DNA of 64,000 bases from an uncultured Trichococcus sp. (GTDB taxonomy: Bacteria; Bacillota; Bacilli; Lactobacillales; Aerococcaceae): positions 2,469,001 through 2,533,000 of the forward strand of contig NZ_OY764015.1 of assembly GCF_963667775.1 (NCBI RefSeq), given 5' to 3'. How positions within the stretch are numbered: position 1 is the first letter of the stretch; the number at the start of each line of letters is the position of its first letter. The notes under the pieces were generated by a model. It saw only the letters and a list, made by a program, of their open reading frames with translations. It was not told where the DNA came from and did not search any database. The translations under genes and the position numbers were made by a program. This document shows, one piece after another, positions 7,699 to 17,461 of this stretch.

Positions 7699-8973
7699 AT
7701 GTTAAAGAATTGGAAGAAAGTATCATTGGCTACAGTATTGTTATCAGGACTTGTTTTAGGTGCATGCGGAAACGGTTCCGATGGGGAAGGCGGTTCCGGT
7801 GATGTGACCATCACTTACAGCATTTGGGACAAAATCCAACAACCGGGAATGGAAGCGATCGCAGAAGCATTCGAAGCGGATAACCCAGGCATCGATGTAA
7901 AAGTGGAAGTGACGCCTTGGGATCAATACTGGACCAAATTGGAAGCGGGCGCAAAAGGCGAGAGTATGCCGGATGTATTCTGGATGCATTCTAATGAAAT
8001 CGCGAAATATGCGGAGGGTGGCGTCCTGATGGATTTGTCGGAAACCTACGCAAACAGCGAAGTGACTTCATTGGATCATTTCCCGGAAGAATTGGTCGAA
8101 TTGTATTCTGCTGACGATGCAGTCTACGGCATCCCGAAAGATTACGATACGATTGGGCTATGGTACAACAAAACATTGTTCGACGCAGCGGGAGTTGCTT
8201 ATCCGAATGAAACCTGGACTTGGGACACGATGCTGGAAGCTGCTCAAAAACTGAACGATCCCGACAACGGCGTATATGGTATCTTGGCTCCTTTGAACAG
8301 ACAAGAAGGCTACCACAACTTCATCTTCCAGAATGGTGGCTACGTACTGTCCGATGACAAGACCGAATCCGGCTTCCGTTTGGACGAAACGATCGAAGCG
8401 GTGCAATGGTATGCCGATCTGAGCGTGAAACATGGCGTTTCGCCGACCCAAAGCCAATTTGCTGAAAACACAAACGTATCCTTCTTCCAATCAGGACGCG
8501 GCGCAATGGGCTTCTTCGGATCTTGGATGACAGGCGAAATGGCGAACAACGAATATACGGCTGCAAATACTGATGTTGCGCCACTGCCAAAAGGCAAACA
8601 AGCGGCGACAGTGTTCAACGGCTTGGCGAACTCCGTTGCGGCTTCAACCGAAAATGAAGAAGCGGCTTTGAAATTCGTGGAGTTCTTGGGAACGGAGGAA
8701 GCGATGCGTCTGCAAGGCGAGAATGGTGCAGCGATTCCGGCTTATATAGGAACTGAAGAATCATTCGTAAATGCCTACAGCCAATTCAATATCCAGGTCT
8801 ACGTGGATCAAATGGAAAATGCGTACATCAAGCCTTACTCCAAAGAGACAGCACGTTGGGAAGATATCGAAAATACTGCTTTGATGTCGGTATTTGACGG
8901 CAAGGGTTCCGTCGCAGATGTTGCTGCAGAAATCGTAGCCGGTGTTGAAGAAGTTTTGGCGAACGAAAAATAA
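7699..8973 (+). CDS. msmE: Sugar ABC transporter substrate-binding lipoprotein (MsmE-like)
   Basis: 424 residues. The signal peptide ends in the lipobox VLGAC (Cys about residue 23), followed by a Gly/Ser linker and a cluster B/family 1 solute-binding fold (ITYSIWD at the start; GIPKDYDTIGLWYNK and WTWDTMLEAA in the body). It captures oligosaccharides outside the membrane and delivers them to MsmF/MsmG. Location before sucrose phosphorylase and alpha-galactosidase points to raffinose-family sugars or melibiose. A GGTGGAG site precedes the ATG. A stem-loop after the stop may keep its mRNA more abundant than that of the permeases. Confidence 0.9.
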   Translation: MLKNWKKVSLATVLLSGLVLGACGNGSDGEGGSGDVTITYSIWDKIQQPGMEAIAEAFEADNPGIDVKVEVTPWDQYWTKLEAGAKGESMPDVFWMHSNEIAKYAEGGVLMDLSETYANSEVTSLDHFPEELVELYSADDAVYGIPKDYDTIGLWYNKTLFDAAGVAYPNETWTWDTMLEAAQKLNDPDNGVYGILAPLNRQEGYHNFIFQNGGYVLSDDKTESGFRLDETIEAVQWYADLSVKHGVSPTQSQFAENTNVSFFQSGRGAMGFFGSWMTGEMANNEYTAANTDVAPLPKGKQAATVFNGLANSVAASTENEEAALKFVEFLGTEEAMRLQGENGAAIPAYIGTEESFVNAYSQFNIQVYVDQMENAYIKPYSKETARWEDIENTALMSVFDGKGSVADVAAEIVAGVEEVLANEK

Positions 8974-8980
8974 CAAAATA

Positions 8981-9019
8981 GAAGGCCGCTTATGGGGAAT
9001 ATGCTCATAAGTGGCTTTC
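8981..9019 (+). other. Intercistronic stem-loop between msmE and msmF
   Basis: GAAGGCCGCTTATG pairs with CATAAGTGGCTTTC with an 11-nt loop and no U-run. Such hairpins after binding-protein genes commonly protect the upstream mRNA or partly terminate transcription; which applies here is unknown. Confidence 0.6.
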
Positions 9020-9037
9020 AATATATAGAGGTGAATT

Positions 9038-9979
9038 ATGATGAAATCGGATGTAGCAATCCCTAAAGAAAAAACGGTAAGTACGGTGACACCTGCGCAA
9101 CGCAAAAGAAAAATGGCGCTGTGGGGCTGGTTTTTCATCGCTCCGACTTTGATCGGGCTTTTGATCCTGAACGTCATTCCGTTGTTCCAGTCGCTGTACA
9201 TGAGTTTCCAGAGCGTGAGTACGTTCGGCACTTCGACTTTCGTCGGGCTGGACAACTACCTGCACATGCTGCAAGATCCTGAATTCTGGCAATCATTGAA
9301 GAATACCTTCTTCTACGCCGCCATCCAAGTACCCGTTACCATCATCCTGTCGCTGTTTTTTGCGGTATTGATGAACACGAAAATCAAAGCGGTCGGACTG
9401 TACCGGACGATTTTTTTCCTGCCGATGATCGCAGCTCCGGCTGCCGTCGCGATGGTCTGGCGCTGGCTGTTCAACTCGGAATACGGCTTGCTGAATGCGG
9501 TGCTGGATAAACTCGGTTATACCGGAAATATCTTATGGATCACCGATCCGGAAGTGGCGATCTGGTCGATCATTATTGTCGGCATCTGGACGAATGTCGG
9601 TTACAACATGATCCTGCTGTTGGCGGGGCTGAAGGAAATACCGAAAGAATATTATGAGGCGGCTGTCGTTGACGGCGCCGGACCGTTGAAACAATTTTTC
9701 TCGATCACGCTGCCGTTGCTGTCGCCGCAACTTTTCTTCGTTTCGGTGACGAGTGTCATCGGTGCGCTGCAGGTGTTCGATATCATCTTCATGATGTTCG
9801 ATCGCACGAACTTGGCGCTGAAGAGCACGCAATCATTGGTATACATGTTCTTCAATGAATCGTTCGTGCTCAACGATAAAGGTTACGGTTCGGCTATCGC
9901 CATCTCGTTGGTGCTGATCATCATGGCGATCACCGGCATCCAGCTGCTGGCACAGAAAAAATGGGTCACCTACGACTAG
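9038..9979 (+). CDS. msmF: Sugar ABC transporter permease (MsmF-like)
   Basis: 313 residues, six predicted membrane spans in the MalF/UgpA arrangement, with the cytoplasmic EAA loop YYEAAVVDGAGPLKQFFSIT (about residues 205-225) that docks onto the ATPase. The N-terminal ~25 residues are polar. It forms the membrane channel with MsmG. An AGAGGTGA site precedes ATG 9038. Confidence 0.9.
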   Translation: MMKSDVAIPKEKTVSTVTPAQRKRKMALWGWFFIAPTLIGLLILNVIPLFQSLYMSFQSVSTFGTSTFVGLDNYLHMLQDPEFWQSLKNTFFYAAIQVPVTIILSLFFAVLMNTKIKAVGLYRTIFFLPMIAAPAAVAMVWRWLFNSEYGLLNAVLDKLGYTGNILWITDPEVAIWSIIIVGIWTNVGYNMILLLAGLKEIPKEYYEAAVVDGAGPLKQFFSITLPLLSPQLFFVSVTSVIGALQVFDIIFMMFDRTNLALKSTQSLVYMFFNESFVLNDKGYGSAIAISLVLIIMAITGIQLLAQKKWVTYD

Positions 9980-9991
9980 GAGTGAATAAAC

Positions 9992-10816
9992 ATGCAGACA
10001 AAAATGAATAAAACGACAGCACTGATCCACATCGTGCTGATCATCGGATCTTTGCTGATGGTCGTGCCGTTCTTATGGATGGTCCTGACTTCCGGAAAGA
10101 CCATCAGCGAATCAACGCAGATTCCCCCGCAAATTTTCCCGGAAGTGTTCCAGATCGAGAACTACAAAGCGGTATGGAATTCCTTGCCGTTCGTCAGTTT
10201 TTACATCAACACCGGTTTGATGATTGTCTTCAGGGTGTTGACTTCGACGCTCTTCAGCGCCATGGCGGCCTTTGCGGTTGCGAAACTGGATTTTCCCGGA
10301 AAAAACCTGTTTTTCGGTATCGTCCTGACGCAGATGATGATCCCAGCGCAGATCTATCTGACGCCGCAATATTTATTGGTCCAGAATCTGGGTCTTTTGA
10401 ACTCAATCCCGGCTTTGGTTATCCCGGGTATCGTTTCCGCGTTCGGGACCTTCCTGTTGCGCCAATTCTTCATAAAATTGCCTGACGAACTGATGGAAGC
10501 TGCCACGATTGATGGTGCGACGACCTGGCAAGTGTTCTACCGCATCTATATGCCGCTGGCGCGTTCCGGCTTGGTGGCTTTGGGCATCTTCACGTCGCTC
10601 TTTGCTTTCAAAGATCTGATGTGGCCTTTGGTCGTCAACATGTCCCAGGATAAAATGACGCTGTCGGCCGGTTTGGCCAGCCTGCAAGGGCAATTCACGA
10701 CAAACTATCCGCAGCTGATGGCCGGTTCGGTCATCGCGATCATCCCGATGGTTATCCTATATATCCTGTTCCAAAAACAATTTATCGAAGGCATCGCCAC
10801 AACCGGCGGAAAATAA
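9992..10816 (+). CDS. msmG: Sugar ABC transporter permease (MsmG-like)
   Basis: 274 residues, six spans, MalG/UgpE type, with the EAA loop EAATIDGATTWQVFYRI. It begins 12 nt after msmF with a strong TAGGAGTG site and completes the MsmEFG importer. No ATPase gene is in this operon; msmK lies about 7 kb downstream on the opposite strand. A short stem-loop (10823-10842) separates it from gtfA. Confidence 0.9.
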   Translation: MQTKMNKTTALIHIVLIIGSLLMVVPFLWMVLTSGKTISESTQIPPQIFPEVFQIENYKAVWNSLPFVSFYINTGLMIVFRVLTSTLFSAMAAFAVAKLDFPGKNLFFGIVLTQMMIPAQIYLTPQYLLVQNLGLLNSIPALVIPGIVSAFGTFLLRQFFIKLPDELMEAATIDGATTWQVFYRIYMPLARSGLVALGIFTSLFAFKDLMWPLVVNMSQDKMTLSAGLASLQGQFTTNYPQLMAGSVIAIIPMVILYILFQKQFIEGIATTGGK

Positions 10817-10884
10817 AGAAAAGCTGAAAGGGTTCGTTCAGCCATCAAGAAAACAAAACGATATTTGAAAATGAGGTAACTGTA

Positions 10885-12324
10885 ATGAAAATCAAAAACG
10901 AAGCAATGCTCATCACCTATCCGGACAGTCTGGGCAATAACCTGCAAGATCTGGAACAGGTGCTGGACACCCATCTGAAAGGGGTCGTCGGCGGCGTGCA
11001 TATCCTGCCGTTCTTCCCGTCATCCGGCGACCGCGGCTTTTCGCCGATGGACTACACAAAAGTGGATGAGCGGTTCGGTGGCTGGGAAGACATCAAGCGC
11101 ATCAGCGAAAAATACTACATGATGTATGAGTTCATGCTCAACCACATTTCCGCGCAATCACCTTATTATTTGGACTTCCTGGAGAAAAAAGAAGAGTCTC
11201 CTTACAAGGACTACTTCATCCGCTACAATGACTATTGGCCGGAGAACCGACCGACTGAAGCGGATATCGATCTGATCTACAAACGCAAACCGAAAGCGCC
11301 TTTCGTGGACGCTCACTTCAAAGACGGCACATCGGAAAAAGTCTGGTGCACGTTCTCGGAAGAGCAGATTGATCTGAACGTGAAGACCGAAGCGACACGC
11401 CAATTCATCAAGGATACACTTAGTTTCTTGGCGGATAAAGGAGCTTCGATCATCCGCCTGGATGCGTTTGCCTATGCCATCAAGGAATTGGATACGAACT
11501 GCTTCTTCGTAGAGCCCGAAATTTGGGAGATGCTGGATTACGCAGTGGAAATCTTGAAGCCCTATGGTGTGACGGTCCTTCCCGAAATCCATGAGCATTA
11601 CACGATCCAACAAAAAATCGCGGAAAAAGGCTATCCGGTCTATGATTTTGCTTTGCCGATGCTGGTGCTGCATGCCCTTTACAGCGGAAAAGCAGAGAAG
11701 CTGTTGCACTGGCTGGAAATCTGCCCGCGCAACCAGTTCACGACTTTGGACACGCATGACGGCATCGGTGTCGTCGACGTGAAGGATCTGCTGACCCAGG
11801 AGGAAGTGGATTTCGCGGTCGAAGCCCTTTACGAAAAAGGCGCCAACCTGAAGCGGATCTACAGCTCGGAAGCCTACAACAACCTGGACATCTATCAGAT
11901 CAACTGCACATACTATTCGGCTTTGGGCAACAATGATGCCGCCTATCTGTTGGCGCGGGCGATCCAGTGCTTCACGCCGGGAATTCCGCAGATCTATTAC
12001 GTAGGCTTGCTTGCCGGCGAAAACGACCTGGAATTGCTGGAGAACAGCAAGGAAGGCCGCAACATCAACCGTCATTACTACAGCTTGGACGAAATCGGAC
12101 AAGAAATCGAACGTCCGGTCGTGAAGGACCTCTTCCGTCTGCTGACTTTCCGCAATACGGCGAAAGCGTTCGACGGAGACTTGGAGATAACGATGCTCGA
12201 CGAAGGGGCCTTCACTTTGACGTGGGCCACTGCCGAAGAATCGGCCAGTCTGACGGTCGACCTGCCTACGAACAAATTCTCGATCCTGCACCGGACTGCG
12301 GCAGGAGAAGAACAAATATTTTAG
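10885..12324 (+). CDS. gtfA: Sucrose phosphorylase (GH13)
   Basis: 479 residues, normal length for GH13_18. It converts sucrose and phosphate to alpha-D-glucose 1-phosphate and fructose in the cytosol. Catalytic residues are readable: nucleophile Asp193 in IIRLDAFAYA, acid/base Glu234 in LPEIHEHY and the transition-state Asp292 in LDTHDGIG. The opening YPDSLG and HILPFFPSSGDRGFSPMDY are family signatures. Together with the downstream alpha-galactosidase it degrades raffinose: galactose is removed, then the sucrose is phosphorolysed without spending ATP on the glucose moiety. Confidence 0.93.
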   Translation: MKIKNEAMLITYPDSLGNNLQDLEQVLDTHLKGVVGGVHILPFFPSSGDRGFSPMDYTKVDERFGGWEDIKRISEKYYMMYEFMLNHISAQSPYYLDFLEKKEESPYKDYFIRYNDYWPENRPTEADIDLIYKRKPKAPFVDAHFKDGTSEKVWCTFSEEQIDLNVKTEATRQFIKDTLSFLADKGASIIRLDAFAYAIKELDTNCFFVEPEIWEMLDYAVEILKPYGVTVLPEIHEHYTIQQKIAEKGYPVYDFALPMLVLHALYSGKAEKLLHWLEICPRNQFTTLDTHDGIGVVDVKDLLTQEEVDFAVEALYEKGANLKRIYSSEAYNNLDIYQINCTYYSALGNNDAAYLLARAIQCFTPGIPQIYYVGLLAGENDLELLENSKEGRNINRHYYSLDEIGQEIERPVVKDLFRLLTFRNTAKAFDGDLEITMLDEGAFTLTWATAEESASLTVDLPTNKFSILHRTAAGEEQIF

Positions 12325-12354
12325 AAAAATGAAGAGAGCCAAGGAGTGATGACT

Positions 12355-14547
12355 GTGACGATAACATTTGATGAAACAAAAAAATATTTTCATTTACAGA
12401 ACGAATCAGTGAGCTATGTGATCGCACTGGAAGAAGAAAAATATGTGTCCCATCAGTATTGGGGAAAGCGGCTCAACAGCTTTTCGCAAGTGGCGGATTA
12501 CCCGCGCCAAGACAATGCCTTTGCGCCCAATCCGTTCGAGGTGCCTGGCCGTGTGTTTTCGCTTGCGACCTTGCCACAGGAATTTCCGGGCAACGGCAGC
12601 GGCGATTTCCGCGAATCAGCATTCGAGTGTCTGTATCCGGATCAAACGACTGTCAGCCTGCTGACTTATAAGAGCCATGAAATCGTGACCGGCAAACAGC
12701 CATTGCAAGGCTTGCCGCAGACTTACGAAACAAAAGAAGAGCCGGCGGACACGCTGCTGCTGACGATGGAAGACACCGTCACAAAAGTCGAAGTCGTTCT
12801 GAGCTATACCTTGTTCCGCGACTATCCGGTACTCACACGTTCAGCAAGTTTCCGCAACAACGGAGCCGAAGACATCCATCTGAACAAAGCGTTGAGCATG
12901 TCCATCGATTTCCCGGATGCTGATTTTGACATGATCCAGTTGCCGGGTGCTTGGGGAAGGGAACGCCAAATCGTGCGTACGCCGCTTGTCCGCGGCATCC
13001 ATACGCTTGACAGTAAGCGCGGGACCACGAGCCATGCTTATCAGCCGTTTGTGGCGTTGGCCGATAAAACGGCGACCGAAGACCAGGGAGCGGTCTACGG
13101 TTTCCATTTCGTCTACAGTGGTGAATTCCGAGCCAATGTCGAAGTTGATACTTACGCGCAGACACGCGTCCAGATGGGCATCAATCCAACCCACTTCCAA
13201 TGGCATTTGCCTGTTGGAGAGGCGTTCCAGACACCGGAAGTCGTATTGGTATACAGCGAAAACGGGTTGAATGGCCTGTCCCAGACGCTGCATCCGTTCT
13301 ACCAGAAACATCTGATCCGCGGCCAGCATCAGTTTGCGGAGCGCCCGGTTCTGATCAACAACTGGGAAGGTACCTACTTCGATTTCACAGCCGAAAAAAT
13401 CGAGGCGATGGCCGATGAAGCGTCCACTTTGGGGATCGAACTATTCGTGCTGGACGATGGTTGGTTCGGCAAACGTGACGATGATTACTCTTCGCTGGGT
13501 GATTGGCATGTCCATACCGCGAAATTGCCGTCCGGCTTGAAGCAGCTCGCTGAGAACATCAAGGCGAAAGGGATGCTGTTCGGGCTTTGGTTCGAACCGG
13601 AAATGATTTCCGAGGACAGCGAACTTTTCCGCGCCCATCCGGATTGGTGTATCCATACGCCGGGCCGGGAAAAATCGCTCAGCCGTAGCCAATACGTGAT
13701 CGACTTCAGCCGCAAGGAAGTCCGCGACAACATCCTGGCGCAGATGATGTCGATCCTGGATGACGTACCGGTCGACTACATCAAATGGGACTACAACCGC
13801 AACATGACCGAAATCGGTACGGCGGCTCCAGGCGCATTGCCGGGGGAAGTGCTGCACAAGTACATGCTGGGTCTTTATGAAGTGATGGAGGCATTGGTGA
13901 CGAAATATCCGCAGATTCTCTTCGAAAGCTGCTCAGGCGGCGGCGGACGCTTCGACCCGGGTATCCTTTACTATATGCCGCAGACTTGGACCAGCGACAA
14001 CACCGATGCGGTGGCGCGTCTGGAGATCCAATACGGCACCAGCCTGATCATGCCGATTTCGAGCATGGGTTCGCACGTCTCAGCTATCCCGAATCATCAG
14101 ACGCACCGTAAGGCTTCGATGAAGATGCGCGGGGATGTGGCGATGGCCGGAAATCTTGGCTACGAACTGGACGTCACGACGCTATCCGAAGCCGAGAAGC
14201 AGGAGATGAAGGAGCAGATCAGCTTCTACAAGGAACACCGCAAGCTCGTCCAATACGGTGTCTTCCATCGCATCCTCAGTCCTTTCGAAACGCAGAACGA
14301 AGCGGCTTGGATCTTCGTCAGTCCGGAACAGGATGAGGCGCTTTATTTCTACTACCGCGTCCTCGATCGGGCCAATCTGAAGAAGAAAAAAGTGCTTTTC
14401 AAAGGCTTGGATCCCGCCAAATACTACACCGTCAGCGGCTACGAAGGGGCAATCGGCGGGGATGAACTGATGAACCGCGGACTCTATCTGAAGGATGCCC
14501 TGCAAGGGGATTACCAGAGTGTTTGTCTGGTGCTGAAGGAAGCATAA
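12355..14547 (+). CDS. aga: Alpha-galactosidase (GH36)
   Basis: About 730 residues. It hydrolyses terminal alpha-1,6-galactose from melibiose, raffinose and stachyose. The nucleophile Asp (~479) lies in YIKWDYNR; the acid/base Asp (~547) lies in SDNTDA, after the CSGGGGRFD loop typical of GH36. There is no signal peptide, so it acts in the cytosol on imported sugar. Candidate starts are GTG 12346, ATG 12349 and GTG 12355; the AAGGAG site at 12341-12346 favours 12355 at 8-nt spacing. Last gene of the msm operon, followed by a strong terminator. Confidence 0.93.
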   Translation: MTITFDETKKYFHLQNESVSYVIALEEEKYVSHQYWGKRLNSFSQVADYPRQDNAFAPNPFEVPGRVFSLATLPQEFPGNGSGDFRESAFECLYPDQTTVSLLTYKSHEIVTGKQPLQGLPQTYETKEEPADTLLLTMEDTVTKVEVVLSYTLFRDYPVLTRSASFRNNGAEDIHLNKALSMSIDFPDADFDMIQLPGAWGRERQIVRTPLVRGIHTLDSKRGTTSHAYQPFVALADKTATEDQGAVYGFHFVYSGEFRANVEVDTYAQTRVQMGINPTHFQWHLPVGEAFQTPEVVLVYSENGLNGLSQTLHPFYQKHLIRGQHQFAERPVLINNWEGTYFDFTAEKIEAMADEASTLGIELFVLDDGWFGKRDDDYSSLGDWHVHTAKLPSGLKQLAENIKAKGMLFGLWFEPEMISEDSELFRAHPDWCIHTPGREKSLSRSQYVIDFSRKEVRDNILAQMMSILDDVPVDYIKWDYNRNMTEIGTAAPGALPGEVLHKYMLGLYEVMEALVTKYPQILFESCSGGGGRFDPGILYYMPQTWTSDNTDAVARLEIQYGTSLIMPISSMGSHVSAIPNHQTHRKASMKMRGDVAMAGNLGYELDVTTLSEAEKQEMKEQISFYKEHRKLVQYGVFHRILSPFETQNEAAWIFVSPEQDEALYFYYRVLDRANLKKKKVLFKGLDPAKYYTVSGYEGAIGGDELMNRGLYLKDALQGDYQSVCLVLKEA

Positions 14548-14561
14548 TCCGTTTAAAACGC

Positions 14562-14611
14562 AAAAAAAGCAGGAGTTGTCTCGTTGATTCGAGACGGCCC
14601 CTGCTTTTTTT
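14562..14611. terminator. Bidirectional terminator between aga and the dioxygenase gene
   Basis: AAAAAAAGCAGG and CCTGCTTTTTTT arms, with an inner GTCTCG/CGAGAC stem, separate two convergent genes. Confidence 0.85.
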
Positions 14612-14613
14612 GA

Positions 14614-15603
14614 TCAGTCCAAATATTCTTTTTCGAAAGTCTTCGTGCTGCGCACGGTATCGAATTGGCGGACCAAACCTTCGATTTCTTCGCGGGAATC
14701 CCGGAATTTAGGCGGCAAGGCCAAGCGTTCGCCCAATGTTTCGTAAGGCTCTTCATCATCGATGAAGCCGGGGCCGTCCGTCGCGAACTCGAGGAGAATC
14801 CCTTGGGCAATGTTGGCGTAAAGCGATTCGAAGTAGAAACGGTCAACATAGCCGGAGATCGGGAAGCGATAGGCTCCCATATGCGCGATCCATTCTTCCA
14901 ATTCTTTGCGGTCCTTCACGCAGAAAGCCATGTGGTGGACGCTACCGAAACCTTGCTGCGCCTGCCCCATCGAAGTGTTGTGCTCCACGATCATACGGGC
15001 GCCGTTCCCACCATCGCCCACTTCGAAGAGATGGGTTTCGTCATCGGAAGCAACGTGGCGGAAACCAAGGACAGTCTCCAGCACTTGCCTGTAGAAATTG
15101 AAATCAGCGATGCGGACGAAAATCGGCCCCAAACCGCGGATGCCGTACTCATTCGGAACCGGGCCTTTTTGCCACGGAATCCCGGGAGCCACGCCGATAT
15201 CCGATTCATCGGAAACCAACTGATAGAGCTGCTCGTCAAAGTCCTGGAAATCGATTACCCGGCGGCCGAACTGCTCATAAATGCCGGAATGAGTGACATT
15301 GTATTTGTCGAAACGTTTCACCCAGTAGTCCAGTGCTTCATCCGATGGAACACGCAGACCGGTCTTGAAGATTTCGTTGGTCCCTCTGACGGCTTTCGGG
15401 ATGCCCGGGAAATCGAAGAAAGTAATATCCGTCCCGGCACTGCCGCGGTCATCGGCGAAGAATAGGTGATAAGTCTGGATGTCGTCCTGGTTGACGGTTT
15501 TTTTGACCAAGCGCATACCCAGAATATTGGTGAAGAAGTCATAGTTCTTCTCGGCGCTGCTTGTGATGGCGGTGACGTGGTGGATTCCTCTTAATGTGTT
15601 CAT
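14614..15603 (-). CDS. Ring-cleaving dioxygenase, glyoxalase/VOC superfamily (MhqO-like)
   Basis: 329 residues from ATG 15603 (GAGGA site 9 nt upstream); the frame continues upstream but without a ribosome-binding site. Two VOC modules are visible: GIHHVTAI at the N-terminus and GSVHHMAFCVKD near residue 210, with the late metal-binding Glu in ILLEFATDGPG. This is the pattern of the PcpA/LinE/MhqA-MhqO group of Fe(II)- or Mn(II)-dependent hydroquinone dioxygenases; in Bacillus such proteins detoxify quinones. Quinone protection is a reasonable role for an organism that makes demethylmenaquinone, but the substrate is inferred. Confidence 0.8.
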   Translation of the reverse strand: MNTLRGIHHVTAITSSAEKNYDFFTNILGMRLVKKTVNQDDIQTYHLFFADDRGSAGTDITFFDFPGIPKAVRGTNEIFKTGLRVPSDEALDYWVKRFDKYNVTHSGIYEQFGRRVIDFQDFDEQLYQLVSDESDIGVAPGIPWQKGPVPNEYGIRGLGPIFVRIADFNFYRQVLETVLGFRHVASDDETHLFEVGDGGNGARMIVEHNTSMGQAQQGFGSVHHMAFCVKDRKELEEWIAHMGAYRFPISGYVDRFYFESLYANIAQGILLEFATDGPGFIDDEEPYETLGERLALPPKFRDSREEIEGLVRQFDTVRSTKTFEKEYLD

Positions 15604-15796
15604 GGATCGGTTCCTCATTTCTTTATGTATTCTGTTTCGTATATTCCTAATTCGAGATATATAACCAAAAAAAGAAATCAGCAATCAGCTAACTTACTGC
15701 CAGTATACCGGCGCCCGATTCAAGATGCAAGCATTTCGTCCTGGCGGCAAGAAATGCGGTGCCCCGGAGCCGTCCCGAAAGGCAAACGCAAGGCGA

Positions 15797-15808
15797 GCAT
15801 GTATAATG
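15797..15808 (+). promoter_or_regulatory. Extended -10 promoter of the amylase gene
   Basis: ATGTATAATGG has a TGTATAAT-type extended -10 box about 65 nt before the amylase start. No convincing -35 hexamer is visible. Confidence 0.4.
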
Positions 15809-15872
15809 GGTTTATCAAAAAACGTTTTGTGCACCACAACAAATCCAGAGTGAGATGAAAGGCAGTGATCGC

Positions 15873-17399
15873 ATGGCAGGAAATGGATTGATGATGCAAT
15901 ATTTTGAATGGTATTTGGATGATGATGGTCAATTATGGAATCGCCTGAAGGAGGATGCCAAGCATCTGAAGGGATTGGGCATCACGGCTGTCTGGACTCC
16001 TCCGGCCTACAAAGGTACCGGAACGAACGATACAGGCTACGGCGTCTATGATCTCTACGATTTGGGCGAATTCGACCAAAAAGGGGCCGTCCGTACAAAA
16101 TACGGAACCAAGGAAGAATATTTGGCAGCGATCGAAGCCTTGCATGCGGAAGGGATCGCCGTCTATGCCGACGTCGTCCTGAATCATAAAGCCGGCGCGG
16201 ACGAGACGGAACGCTTCCTTGCTTATGAAGTGAATCCCGACAATCATCAGGAGAAGGAGACGAAATCCTATGAAATCGAAGGCTGGACGAAATTTACATT
16301 CCCTGGCCGCGGCGACAAATATTCCGACTTCAAATGGTCATGGGAACATTTCACCGGCACCGACTTCAACAATGAGAACGGCAAAGAAGCTATCTACATG
16401 ATCAAAGGCTTCAAAAAAGGCTGGGCCGAAAATGAGAGCGTCGACAGCGAGTACGGCAATTACGATTACTTGATGTATGCGGACATCGATTACAGCCATC
16501 CGGCAGTCGTCGAGGAAGTCAAGAAATGGGCGGATTGGTACATCAAGGAAACCGGCGTCGACGGCTTCCGTTTGGATGCCGTCAAACACATCAATGACCA
16601 GTTCGTGCAGGATTTCGTTGAGACGATCCGCGCGCAGCATGGCGATGATTTTTATGTGGTCGGCGAATATTGGAAGTACCGTTACGGGGCGATCAAGGAA
16701 TACCTGGAAGCGACCGACTTCACCTTCGATCTTTTTGACGTAGCCCTGCACCAAAATTTCTACGTTGCATCCCAACAAGGCAAGGATTACGATCTGCGTG
16801 AGTTGTTCAAGCAGACGCTGATCGCCAAAAATCCGACCCATGCGGTCACCTTTGTCGATAACCACGATTCGCAACCGGGTCAAGCTCTGCAGTCCTATGT
16901 GGAGCCTTGGTTTACGCCCTTGGCATACGGGGTGACGCTCTTGCGCGAACAAGGCTTCCCATGCTTGTTCTATGGCGATTATTACGGAATCAAGGGCTCG
17001 CATCCGGTCGATGGCCAGCAAACGTTCCTGGATAAACTGCTCTATCTGCGCGCCAATCATGCATACGGCGAACAGCGCGACTACTTCGATCACGGCAACT
17101 GCGTCGGCTGGACCCGTCTGGGGAACGAGGAGCATCCCTACGGTTTGGCGGCAGTCCTTTCCAACAGCGAAGAAGGTTTCAAGGACATGTATGTCGGCGA
17201 ACAGTATGCCGGACAGACTTTTGCTGACTACACGGGCAACCGCGAAGACAAAGTCGAAATCGCTGAGGACGGCAGCGGACGTTTTCCTGTCAATGCCGGT
17301 TCGATTTCGGTCTGGGTGAAGGAAGGCATCTCTCCGGAGGAAGCATTTGATGCATCCGCGGTCGAACAGATTGAAGAGAAGACAATAGCTGCACAATGA
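15873..17399 (+). CDS. Cytoplasmic alpha-amylase (GH13_5)
   Basis: 508 residues from ATG 15873; an upstream in-frame ATG at 15855 is possible. It hydrolyses alpha-1,4 links of maltodextrin or glycogen-type glucans. The family opening NGLMMQYFEWY is present, with nucleophile Asp ~235 (GFRLDAVKHI), acid/base Glu ~265 (VVGEYWKY) and Asp ~332 (FVDNHDSQ). There is no signal peptide, so the substrate must be imported or stored glucan. It has its own promoter and ends inside a 14-bp stem. Confidence 0.92.
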   Translation: MAGNGLMMQYFEWYLDDDGQLWNRLKEDAKHLKGLGITAVWTPPAYKGTGTNDTGYGVYDLYDLGEFDQKGAVRTKYGTKEEYLAAIEALHAEGIAVYADVVLNHKAGADETERFLAYEVNPDNHQEKETKSYEIEGWTKFTFPGRGDKYSDFKWSWEHFTGTDFNNENGKEAIYMIKGFKKGWAENESVDSEYGNYDYLMYADIDYSHPAVVEEVKKWADWYIKETGVDGFRLDAVKHINDQFVQDFVETIRAQHGDDFYVVGEYWKYRYGAIKEYLEATDFTFDLFDVALHQNFYVASQQGKDYDLRELFKQTLIAKNPTHAVTFVDNHDSQPGQALQSYVEPWFTPLAYGVTLLREQGFPCLFYGDYYGIKGSHPVDGQQTFLDKLLYLRANHAYGEQRDYFDHGNCVGWTRLGNEEHPYGLAAVLSNSEEGFKDMYVGEQYAGQTFADYTGNREDKVEIAEDGSGRFPVNAGSISVWVKEGISPEEAFDASAVEQIEEKTIAAQ

Positions 17400-17432
17400 A
17401 GGAGGTGTCTCATGGAGGCACCTCCTTCATTG
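17394..17432. terminator. Hairpin at the amylase 3' end
   Basis: CAATGAAGGAGGTG pairs perfectly (14 bp) with CACCTCCTTCATTG; the stop codon is inside the stem. A T-run is missing, so it is a stem-loop that may terminate weakly or stabilise the 3' end. Confidence 0.6.
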
Positions 17433-17461
17433 TTGGTAGAGAACGGGTAGAGAGTTCTCTC

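Noticed and set aside
15729-15757. Regulatory hairpin GCATTTC/GAAATGC upstream of the amylase
   Set aside because: A 7-bp stem with a long loop, no second copy and no U-run; not distinguishable from chance.
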